Source: Perkinsus olseni
Lineage: Eukaryota; Perkinsozoa; Perkinsida
Length of the DNA: 31,112 nucleotides
Assembly: GCA_013115125.1 (NCBI GenBank)
Contig: JABANN010000416.1
Span: 1-31,112 of the forward strand
Direction: 5' to 3'
The first letter of the stretch is position 1. Every line of letters starts with the position of its first letter. The notes beneath the pieces were generated by a model. That model made no database searches, was not told the origin of the DNA, and worked only from the letters and a program-made list of their open reading frames with translations. This document shows positions 19,101 to 24,123 of the stretch, one piece after another. The position numbers and the translations under genes are program-made.

Positions 19101-21520
19101 CTCGCTCCCTTCAGGCAGTCCATAGTCCTTCTTGGAGCAGCCTTCAGTGCCCTTAATATGGAAGCGAGATTCGGCCTGCTGGATACCGACAAGGACGGGG
19201 TCCTCTCCCCTGGCGGGTTGCCCGCCTCTGAGTGGACGGCAGACAGTTGGGGGTTGGAGGTGAGGTCCGTGATCACTTTCTACTGTGTGGCTGCCTTCCG
19301 TGGATGAGAGTACTTCAATACAGCGATGATTTCAGTTGCTCTCCCTCATCGATCTAGACAGCAGTTGGAGTATTTCGCTCGGGGAGTGGCAGCATTGGTC
19401 TCGTCTGGAAGCCGCGGCGCCGTTAGAGCTCCGACGAGCAGCCCTTCTGGTGATGCCAAGGGGGCGCATGCGAACTTCGGGTGGTGCACTCCGAAGGGCT
19501 TTCAATGAGCTAACTAGGGAGACGCGAGCAGTCGCTGAGGAGTACCTCGATTACGATGGCGATGGTAGTAGGTGCAGATGGATCGATTCGCCCGAGTCGC
19601 GCTCAGGTACCATCTCTGCGGGTGAGTTGGGCATGTTAGGGGTGTTGGCTGATGACAGTGAATCCCGAAAGTTATGGTATAAGCAACTTTACCACGGGTT
19701 TGAGTCGGTGCGTGGAGCCTCGTCGGGCCCGGCAATATCGCTGTTACAAACCGGACATGGCACGGCGGATAGAACAGAGAAGCCTGGACGAGGGATGGAC
19801 CTGCAGGGGTTCGAGGTGAGCCCTCGTCCTCGTCTGTCGCACAGGAGGACAGGAGGGACTCCATTGGAGGTTTAAGTATTACTTGGGCATGTTGACAGTA
19901 TTTACCAGGCCTCTATGGGTTTGATGATCATAGCCATCTATGATGGCCTTATTGGGGCAGGCGAGTGCGATCATTTCACAGATAGGCCGCTTGAGGGAAA
20001 GACTCTCCCGAGCTGGGCCGGCTTCGAGTCGCCACAGCGAAGCCCTACCTTTTTCGCTCCCTTTTCTGACACCATTCGACTGCAGTTCTGCACTTCCGCA
20101 CCTTTGTAGCCGCTGCCCTTTGTAGGAGTATCTCGAAGCAACTTCCTCGAAGACACGCGCTGCGGCATCAGCAGCCTTCAACTACCTCGATACCGATGCT
20201 GATGGAATAATCAATAGCGTGAGCTGCCTCCTTCACACGATCATCTGTGCGGCTCGCATTCTCGACGTTGACCTCAGGATGAAGCATTGGCCCTTGAAGG
20301 GGTGAGGAAGTTCCTCAGTGACTATGGATTCATCCGCCTTGTGGCAGACACTATCGCTGTGTGGGCACAGGAGGTAGCGTTGCGAACTCTCTCGGGATAT
20401 GCCTGAGTAGTGTCTTCGACTTTCCGTGCCCTCCCCTTCAGGTTTCTCAAGCGTCCTCCATGGACGTCATCTCTTTGGATAAGCTCGCTTCTCACGGTGA
20501 CGGCGGTCAGTGCAGTGGTCGTCAACTCGGGGCCGAGCTTTATGAGGTGGGCGATAAGCCACGAAAATTCAATAAGCCTTTGCCGCTGTCCATCTGTCTC
20601 TCTGTCGACGCTAACCCGAAATCATGGCAGGCATACAATATTTTCGTACCGGAGGAGCTCGACGAGATACCCTGGCAGCTCTGGCGGCTGGTCGTCTGGC
20701 GGCACCTCACCAGTGAATTCGTGAAGGGAGCGGACGAGATCGGTCCATGGGCATCCCTGCATATTGAATGAAACAGCATGTGTCCACTACGTCTAGTTTC
20801 GCATCCGAGACGTCACCTTTCTGATGTTCGAACGCCTTTGTGTTGACCCTGAGTGTTATCATGCCTCCCCACTGCGTCTCGTCACTACTGCGAGTGAGCT
20901 ACACTACAGCAGGCCATTTCCCCGATGGTCGTGTCGTTGCCTTGGCCGCTGTCAGTCTTTCGGATAGTACAGTCGTTAGTACAGCCCGGCACCAGTGCTC
21001 ATTGCAGGCCACCCATCGGTGCAGGTGTTACTTCGAACGGAGAGTATGTCTCGAGGGACTCAGCTGGGCTTCGACGGAAGCCCACGACCCCCACCTACGA
21101 TCCGAAATCACGAGTGACACGGGAGGAGCGAGGCATCGTGCCCGCGCACGTACGCGATGTTAAGTTAGAAGAGCCTGTCGCTCGCCTGGCTACTGGTGGC
21201 AGCAGAATGAGCTCGCCTGAGGCGCCTCTCGCTACTCGTACATCCTTCAAAGGTTGTGTTTGATAAGGAACCTTCCTCGATTCAGTACCCATCGCGGTCC
21301 TGAGATACATCAACCCGAGCCCTGGTTCCGAAATCGATTAGTGGGGCGGTCGCGGTTTCCCTCACGACGACGCTGGCAGGACAGCAGCCAAACCTTCATG
21401 CAAGATGGGTCTCGGAAGAAGGTTGTTACCTTTCAAGGACGCAGCTTGGATATCAAATTTTGGGATACTTTCGGCGAATTAAGAGAAAGGTATTGGCTGC
21501 AGCTGAGGAGAAGGGCCTAA
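98..21520 (+). CDS. Giant modular EF-hand calcium-binding protein, 5' partial, about 94 exons
   Basis: A multi-exon gene for a protein of about 4,980 visible residues with close to 29 canonical 12-residue EF-hand loops (D-x-[DN]-x-[DNS]-G-x-hydrophobic-x-x-x-E) and about ten degenerate ones. EF-hands bind calcium; the cellular role here is unknown. I chained 94 exons by GT-AG sites and phase. Their summed length is a multiple of three after the leading split base, and the model ends at TAA 21518-21520. There is no start codon in the window because exon 1 enters in phase 2. The layout is array A, terminal module A, an unknown region, an acidic exon, array B, terminal module B and a tail. Weak points are 4640-4970 (a TAA in one reading at 4917-4919), 17319-17374 and 20797-20912, where other splice choices exist. 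An annotation pipeline may split this into two or more genes. EF-hand identity is near certain; the single-gene model is an inference. Confidence 0.6.
722..1639 (+). CDS. Acidic repeat exon A (within the giant gene)
   Basis: A single 918-nt exon, phase 0 on both sides, in the giant EF-hand gene. The first 35 or so residues are basic and aromatic (FGHNERRTKHHWGKRKQGYG). A Gly/Glu-rich stretch follows, then seven 16-residue repeats, then a Glu/Asp-rich end (DNDDDEMVVEEWDDEKDDD). It sits between the two halves of one EF-hand class, separating the LLYHGF helix (exon 283-434) from the EEFQQIGDRLG helix (exon 1711-1830), so it looks like an insertion into a module. It is likely a disordered, low-affinity calcium-binding or spacer segment; that is inference. 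The donor CAC|GTAATAAG gives the exon end. Confidence 0.75.
1055..1375 (+). repeat. Seven tandem 48-bp coding repeats
   Basis: Period 48 bp, copies starting at 1055, 1103, 1151, 1199, 1247, 1295 and 1343 (the last is partial). The encoded unit is HYSETVEEEKSGHTGD. The first copy reads HYTESVEEE, the third ends in GRGGD and the sixth in GHSGD. The middle copies are nearly identical at DNA level, which points to recent expansion. Confidence 0.97.
3070..3504 (+). other. Long intron (435 nt)
   Basis: Lies between exon 2928-3069 (ends TCG ATG|gtaagt) and exon 3505-3739 (starts after ctctcag). It is ten times the usual intron length in this gene. I see no coding frame, RNA gene or clear repeat in it. 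Confidence 0.6.
4260..4639 (+). CDS. Non-EF terminal module, copy A (within the giant gene)
   Basis: Three phase-0 exons of 96, 102 and 90 nt (4260-4355, 4403-4504, 4550-4639) that directly follow the last EF-hand exon of array A. They encode a helical, non-EF domain with the motifs MLFADYGYLRFISD, CTPSELALEI and VPWAIWRLIVWRHLTNEH. The same three exons with matching lengths (96, 105, 90 nt) close array B at 20278-20720. I do not recognise the domain. The conserved Trp/Arg-rich end (PWxxWRLxVWRHLT) suggests a packed helix or a binding surface rather than a linker. Confidence 0.8.
4884..6709 (+). CDS. Unrecognised central region of the giant gene
   Basis: Proposed exons: 4884-4913, 4970-5007, 5046-5357, 5422-5533, 5577-5656, 5706-5793, 5835-5909, 5954-6106, 6145-6228, 6299-6362, 6417-6498, 6544-6709. 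All phases agree and most introns are 38-56 nt. The protein is helical at first (DMLAVVALLAQRLLSS), then has a strand-rich part (VIVGEVRLLEAPSSFAWPP, IPFEVEVYRGSSLDISPLEV, GVLLAYEVPGPHIGFTAYAE), then a helix (LEVLDDLRALQRRLLQSG). No EF-hand loop and no family I recognise. The first two exons are the weakest: an alternative reading stops at TAA 4917-4919, which would end a first gene here, but coding-like sequence continues directly after it. Confidence 0.55.
6310..6345 (+). repeat. Inverted repeat with tRNA-like T-loop, inside an exon
   Basis: CTGGAGCGGGG pairs with CCCCGGCTCCAG (one extra G) around a 13-nt centre. The centre contains GGGTTCGATCC, which resembles a tRNA B-box. It lies inside the proposed exon 6299-6362 and reads in frame. 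No D-arm or anticodon arm is present, so it is not an intact tRNA; it may be chance or a tRNA-derived scrap. Confidence 0.5.
6756..9108 (+). CDS. Acidic repeat exon B, 2,353 nt (within the giant gene)
   Basis: One uninterrupted exon of about 784 codons, entered in phase 0 at GCG TTG TAC after a cttcag acceptor. It begins with ordinary coding sequence (YSYCSHLDHHSLPFMAPTS), then turns strongly acidic and holds three tandem repeat families: HPEEDG-type at 7317-7653, a 23-residue FGPGF-type at 7935-8132 and a 21-residue DHGEDGVVED-type at 8652-8880. The charge and low complexity predict an extended, disordered segment. It precedes array B as acidic exon A precedes most of array A. The end is chosen at GGC G|gtggtgg (9108) because the frame after 9168 is clearly different; the open frame itself runs on to 9371 in low-quality sequence. 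Confidence 0.75.
7317..7653 (+). repeat. Tandem HPEEDG-type coding repeat
   Basis: Around 20 imperfect units of 15-24 bp coding HPEDG, HPEEDG, HPEEEDG or HPEEEEDG. The length varies by whole GAG/GAA codons, so the frame is kept. The pattern is typical of replication slippage. Confidence 0.97.
7935..8132 (+). repeat. Three tandem 69-bp coding repeats (FGPGF type)
   Basis: Copies start near 7935, 8004 and 8073; the third is 9 bp shorter. The shared core is EDFGPGFDPGEGVAED with a GNPT start. A related single core, PDFGPGFDGYGGD, occurs again near 8592, which suggests an older member outside the tandem block. Confidence 0.85.
8652..8880 (+). repeat. Tandem 63-bp coding repeat, 3.6 copies
   Basis: Exact 63-bp period with starts at 8652, 8715, 8778 and 8841. 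The encoded 21-residue unit begins DHGEDGVVEDVDEG and ends LLEP. Copies differ by only a few bases, which points to recent expansion. The fourth copy breaks off at VDYGE. Confidence 0.95.
9168..10041 (+). CDS. Linker between acidic exon B and EF-hand array B (giant gene)
   Basis: Exons 9168-9367, 9420-9463, 9508-9594, 9654-9720, 9761-9893 and 9944-10041. The first part is Pro/Tyr-rich (IRPYYDPLFDLHPYAPTLVY); the rest is helical (SSVYRVEEIRSLMEE, DRLVFGTFVREGLLGED). No EF loop or known domain is seen. The last exon (LLDTGEPLRGGL) may be the degenerate first half of the first module of array B. Introns are 40-59 nt, and each junction keeps phase into the first clear EF-hand exon at 10086. Confidence 0.65.
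10086..10893 (+). repeat. EF-hand unit B1
   Basis: Exons 10086-10214, 10259-10347, 10405-10558, 10603-10712, 10757-10893. Canonical loops are DEDGDGLINLPE (beta) and DTNRDGYISRYE (epsilon). Delta has lost its ligands (LDNFRSFELSIEE). The loop spanning 10893/10938 reads DSLGDGRPSDAD, with Pro at the hydrophobic position and no Glu at position 12, so it probably does not bind calcium. Four of the five introns that end this unit's exons are 44 nt. Confidence 0.85.
10086..20218 (+). CDS. EF-hand array B (central to C-terminal part of the giant gene)
   Basis: About ten consecutive units, each built from exon classes in fixed order: beta (EF loop second half plus a helix ending F..EE), gamma (about 86 nt, no EF-hand, motif IP..VL..W), delta (EF-hand, LD.DRSG.LS.EEL), epsilon (often 116 nt, EF-hand, LD.D..G.IS..EW) and alpha (helix plus the first half of the next EF loop). 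Exit phases are beta 0, gamma 2, delta 0, epsilon 2, alpha 1 throughout. Units begin at 10086, 10938, 12131, 13328, 14531, 15476, 16653, 17558, 18713 and 19607. About 23 loops are canonical. The array closes with a 93-nt EF exon at 20126-20218 (loop DTDADGIINSDE, completed by the next exon). Confidence 0.88.
10938..13272 (+). repeat. EF-hand dimer repeat 1 (units B2 and B3)
   Basis: Unit B2 exons: 10938-11227, 11278-11412, 11471-11559, 11605-11731, 11811-11926, 11972-12081. Unit B3 exons: 12131-12315, 12364-12452, 12499-12643, 12928-13109, 13157-13272. Loops are DRNEDGRLSGEE, DRDASNSISLSE, DVNGDGYVDDHE, DIDMSGRITPDE and DVDDNGELDEEE; the B3 epsilon loop (RVDSDGIAYLDR) is degenerate. The first beta exon of B2 carries an extra acidic stretch (PDPGADGVAEEDGEEEQ) absent from the other units. 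B2 has its beta class split into two exons, B3 in one. Confidence 0.85.
12644..12927 (+). other. Long intron (284 nt) in unit B3
   Basis: Separates the delta exon (ends GCC GAG|gtcaga) from the epsilon exon (starts after atcacag). All reading frames are broken or unlike the module. I see no other feature in it. Confidence 0.55.
13328..15430 (+). repeat. EF-hand dimer repeat 2 (units B4 and B5)
   Basis: Unit B4 exons: 13328-13446, 13601-13720, 13770-13855, 13905-14043, 14091-14206, 14251-14381. Unit B5 exons: 14531-14715, 14761-14843, 15001-15127, 15170-15285, 15333-15430. Canonical loops are DADGDRRLSVGE, DRDGTEELSVQE, DADNSSSVSAAE, DANGNGQLSPSE and DEDRSGRLSMEE. The B5 epsilon (LTRSEFRMGGVSRTML) has lost its ligands. 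The loop DSNGAGRNGFKE spanning 15430/15476 is partial. B4 gamma carries a loop-like GGDGDGVIELDS. Confidence 0.87.
15476..17510 (+). repeat. EF-hand dimer repeat 3 (units B6 and B7)
   Basis: Unit B6 exons: 15476-15645, 15785-15904, 15945-16030, 16077-16212, 16269-16384, 16450-16580. Unit B7 exons: 16653-16834, 16883-16959, 17010-17133, 17181-17318, about 17375-17510. Loops are DLDGDGSLSPAE, DRDGDNELALEE, DSDRSGKLSRTE, DEDGDGKVAPAE and DADRSGLLSGEE. The B7 epsilon (DGSSEGQGVSRR) is degenerate. The B7 alpha exon has a short basic insert (KKGRKGRKHH, 17430-17463). The splice between 17318 and 17375 is my least certain junction here. Confidence 0.83.
17558..19564 (+). repeat. EF-hand dimer repeat 4 (units B8 and B9)
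   Basis: Unit B8 exons: 17558-17724, 17778-17990, 18041-18129, 18173-18320, 18370-18491, 18545-18660. Unit B9 exons: 18713-18906, 18985-19070, 19115-19259, 19336-19564. The loop DLDGNGEIEEGE is completed at 17558, followed by DADGDGRISPMD, DANGDGRIDVEE and DLDSSWSISLGE. B8 epsilon and the 18660/18713 loop (TSDD) have lost ligands, and the B9 delta loop DTDKDGVLSPGG lacks Glu-12. In B9 the epsilon and alpha classes are fused in one 229-nt exon, as in the last unit of array A (235 nt). Confidence 0.85.
19607..20218 (+). repeat. Final EF-hand unit of array B
   Basis: The beta exon 19607-19815 completes the loop DYDGDGTISAGE and ends DLQGFE, matching TLTGFM at the end of the equivalent array A exon (3834-4018). 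After a 310-nt intron comes the 93-nt closing exon 20126-20218 with AAFNYLDTDADGIINS, matching FAFQFLDTNNDGKLSD in the 93-nt exon 4062-4154. Confidence 0.85.
19816..20125 (+). other. Long intron (310 nt)
   Basis: Replaces the 43-nt intron found at the same place in array A (4019-4061). A short open frame from about 19908 (ASMGLMIIAIYDGLIGAG) is hydrophobic but has no counterpart in array A, so I leave it out of the coding model. Confidence 0.5.
20278..20720 (+). CDS. Non-EF terminal module, copy B (within the giant gene)
   Basis: Exons 20278-20373 (96 nt), 20442-20546 (105 nt) and 20631-20720 (90 nt), all phase 0. Motifs are KFLSDYGFIRLVAD, CSGRQLGAEL and IPWQLWRLVVWRHLTSEF. They align one to one with the exons at 4260-4639. 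The conserved features are an acidic-Tyr-Gly helix start, a helix of type (S/G)xxLxxEx and the PWxxWRLxVWRHLT end. The function is unknown. It always follows the closing EF-hand, which suggests that it works together with it. Confidence 0.8.
20797..21520 (+). CDS. C-terminal tail of the giant gene
   Basis: Exons 20797-20854, 20913-20978, 21025-21252, 21286-21340 and 21385-21520, joined with consistent phase by introns of 58, 46, 33 and 44 nt. Readable stretches are DGRVVALAAVSLSDSTVVSV, TPTYDPKSRVTREERG, VPIAVLRYINPSPGSEID and KKVVTFQGRSLDIKFWD. The stop is TAA 21518-21520. No domain is recognised; a charged, partly disordered tail is likely. An alternative 3' exon reading on to TAG 21706 (SVDMAARLLGYIVAANGYSF) cannot be excluded. 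Confidence 0.6.
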
Positions 21521-21822
21521 AACCGGTTTCACGGCTACGGGAAGCTGCCCCCGTTGGAAGGGGAGAGTGGTTGCCATATTGTGGAGTCTTTGGACTTAGT
21601 GTGGACATGGCGGCGAGGCTGTTGGGTTACATAGTTGCTGCTAATGGGTATTCCTTTTTGAGGCGGAATGGGAAAATAGTGTCTTCGTTATCAAATTTTG
21701 AACTGTAGCAGCAATTCCATAACACTTAGCAGGAGCGATGCCATTCATATTCTCTCCAACGGGGTCATGCGTTAGGGAAGGATCTGAGCTCCTCTGTTTG
21801 ATAGTTCATTGCTATACGCACC
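21521..21822 (+). other. Intergenic region before the transporter gene
   Basis: About 300 bp. It holds an open frame to 21708 that may be an alternative end of the upstream gene. A pyrimidine-rich tract with an AG lies at 21789-21804. Confidence 0.5.
21789..21804 (+). promoter_or_regulatory. Possible trans-splice acceptor of the transporter gene
   Basis: CTCCTCTGTTTGATAG ends 18 nt before the ATG at 21823. Perkinsids and dinoflagellates add a spliced leader at such AG sites. Whether it is used here is inference. Confidence 0.25.
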
Positions 21823-23268
21823 ATGGCCGCCTCACCGGCTGCCGCTGCCGATGGACCTTCGGAAGGCCATGAATCTAGTATTGCCGAGACGGCCGAAGAT
21901 TTTACTGGTAGTCCAGTAGCCTCAGGGAGTGATACCAAGAGAGCTTCCAATTCTGCGATTGATGCTAAGCCCATCGCGAGAAAGTCTTTCCTCGCTCGGT
22001 TGTCACAGTTGAACATTCTGGCACCTGATGGACGGTTTAGTGCTGTATTCAATCTTGCGGCAGCTACTTTGGGTGCCGGAGCCCTGGCTGTTCCTGTATC
22101 GATACTGGATGCGGGTATAGTGGGTGGAGTACTACTGTTGTTCGTGATGGGTATATTGTCTCTCTTGTCGATCGTGATGATCGCTAAGGCCTGTTACATA
22201 ACAGGGAAGCCCTCTTATGAAGAGCTATTGGAACATCTCTTCGGCAAAGGCGTGTGCTATGGCTTTGACGTGGTTATGATTCTTTTCTGTTTTGGAACCT
22301 GTGTTACTTACCTCATCACGTTGTTCGATATCCTTTCTCCGGTTCTCATTCACTTCATTGGACCCGACCCTACCAACTGGTTCCTCAAAATCTGGGTGCA
22401 CCGCATTCCCTTCACGGCCGTCATCGCTATCGTCATCTTGCTTCCTCTCTCTTTGAGGAGTCAGATTAGCGAGATCCGTTATGTTACATTTCTCGGTGTA
22501 CTCGGCGTCTTATTTCTGGCTATAACATCCATCTACGTTCTATGCCGTTACGGCGTCTCAGATCATCTGCCATCAGATATGGTGTCCCCAGTGAATGGCT
22601 GGACCAGCATGCTGGCGGCCATCAATACGTATACGTTTGCTTACTGTAATCAACCCAATGTCCCTGAGATCTACATCCAGGTCCGTGACCCTACCCCCAA
22701 GCGATTTATTCCTGTTGTGGTATGGACGATCGCCGTGTGCTTTATCGTTTATGTAACCGTCGGACTTATGAATTTCTTGGCCTTCGGAATGGATGTAAAA
22801 TCCTCAATCATCATTAACTTGGGACAGTACATTTCACAAGGTGATGTGATGGTATGCATTTCCTTTGCTTTGGAGTGCATCACCATTATTGGTGCCTTCC
22901 CCCTCGTCGTCTACCCTCAGAGGAGCTCCATCGTTCATGCCATCTCGGCGTGTATGCCACCTAGGAATGCATGGTGGAAGAAGATCTACGGCTGGATAGT
23001 GGTGGTACTCATCATTGGCCTATCCTATGCCGTGGCCATCGCATTACCCGATGTTAATGTTATGTTGGGATTGGTTGGATCCTTGACCGGTTCAATTGTT
23101 ACATTTTATTCGCCGGCCGCCTTCATATTGAAGATATCCAAGAAGCCCCTCCTCACCTTTGACGTTGAGCATATCGTATGTTACGTATTGATAGCCGTTG
23201 GAACGTTCGCCTTCGTGCTGGGGACCTACGCCTCAGTTCAAAGTGTCATCGAATACTACTCGTCGTAG
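21823..23268 (+). CDS. AAAP-family amino acid transporter (SLC38/AVT-like)
   Basis: An intronless gene for 481 residues. AAAP proteins carry neutral or other amino acids across the plasma or vacuolar membrane, driven by H+ or Na+. Residues 1-70 are a polar, Ala/Ser-rich cytosolic N-terminus. The family signature AAATLGAGALAVP follows at 79-91. Eleven membrane segments can be read at about 74-93, 98-120, 145-170, 195-210, 219-240, 260-278, 295-320, 342-364, 388-408, 412-436 and 450-472. The length is normal for the family and the frame looks intact. The start ACC ATG G is the first Met and precedes the expected N-terminal tail. It shares no intron style with its intron-rich upstream neighbour. 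The substrate cannot be read from the sequence. Confidence 0.93.
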   Translation: MAASPAAAADGPSEGHESSIAETAEDFTGSPVASGSDTKRASNSAIDAKPIARKSFLARLSQLNILAPDGRFSAVFNLAAATLGAGALAVPVSILDAGIVGGVLLLFVMGILSLLSIVMIAKACYITGKPSYEELLEHLFGKGVCYGFDVVMILFCFGTCVTYLITLFDILSPVLIHFIGPDPTNWFLKIWVHRIPFTAVIAIVILLPLSLRSQISEIRYVTFLGVLGVLFLAITSIYVLCRYGVSDHLPSDMVSPVNGWTSMLAAINTYTFAYCNQPNVPEIYIQVRDPTPKRFIPVVVWTIAVCFIVYVTVGLMNFLAFGMDVKSSIIINLGQYISQGDVMVCISFALECITIIGAFPLVVYPQRSSIVHAISACMPPRNAWWKKIYGWIVVVLIIGLSYAVAIALPDVNVMLGLVGSLTGSIVTFYSPAAFILKISKKPLLTFDVEHIVCYVLIAVGTFAFVLGTYASVQSVIEYYSS

Positions 23269-24123
23269 GAGCAGCAGCTGCTGTTGTCTTTGCCTTTGCT
23301 GTGAACGATACCCCGCTTGTGAGCGGTTTCTGATTCTGGTATTTGATATCTGACAGTAGAACGACCTGCATGCGTATGCAGGAACATCTGACTTGGCTTG
23401 TTGCGTTGGGTGGATTGATTCGCTTCGCATTGCCGTTGTAGTACGCAGCATGCGCCGTACCTTTCCCATCCTAAATCCGTGTTGACAGTTCCTCCTCTGA
23501 TGGTCGTTCACTCGACGGTTTGGCGACCATTCTCTGACAGAAGAGTATCATCGTTGCTGAAGGCCGTGGAGCGAGAAGTTATCGGTTATAGAAGTGTTCA
23601 CACTATTACCCTTCAGGTGTCTGTTCGACGGGTGAGGTCGTTGACCAGCCGTCAAGGATATCAGCCCGTATAGACAGAAGTTGGGCGACGGGCCTCGCAT
23701 AAGGAGTTCAATTTCGTTAAGGAGTCCCTCAATTTCCAAGATCAACTCGAGGTAGGAACTGCGGCTGTACACGGGCAATGGGCCTGCCACGTGCCTCCCT
23801 CTCGATAGCATCGGCCACCACCCGGGTATAGTGTCCTCGAGCGTATCGTCGAGAATCTCTGGGCACCCAGCTCAGTGGTGATGTGGGCGATCGTGACAGA
23901 CTTGAGTTCGCTATGTTACAGAAGCGGGCGACGCCTGATGAACCCGGTCACCGATGGGATGAACCAAATCGTTTGGAGTCCCTCGATATGCATTGATCCA
24001 ACGCCCGACCACGTGTCCATGGCTCCGCCTTTCTCATGTCAAAGATGCCTTGTGTTCAGCGGTAGTGGTCACCACAGGGTGCGGTCATATAAGATTCTCG
24101 TAAATGAATCCTCACTCATCCCC
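23269..24123 (+). other. Intergenic region, about 855 bp
   Basis: Contains the transporter 3' flank, a small inverted repeat at 23365-23382 and the 5' flank of the next gene. Short open frames on both strands lack good coding character. The frame upstream of 24124 is open from 23875, but I regard it as leader because a signal peptide starts at 24124. Confidence 0.6.
23365..23382. repeat. Inverted repeat (7-bp arms)
   Basis: CCTGCAT, a 4-nt centre GCGT, then ATGCAGG, about 97 nt after the transporter stop codon. It could form a hairpin in the 3' UTR. Function unknown. Confidence 0.6.

Noticed and set aside
23548-23811. Minus-strand 87-codon open frame between transporter and secreted protein
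   Set aside because: No start context, no splice-consistent extension and no recognisable motif.
23875-24123. 83-codon upstream extension of the secreted protein
   Set aside because: The hydrophobic signal peptide begins right after Met 24124; an extension would bury it, and the upstream residues look unselected.
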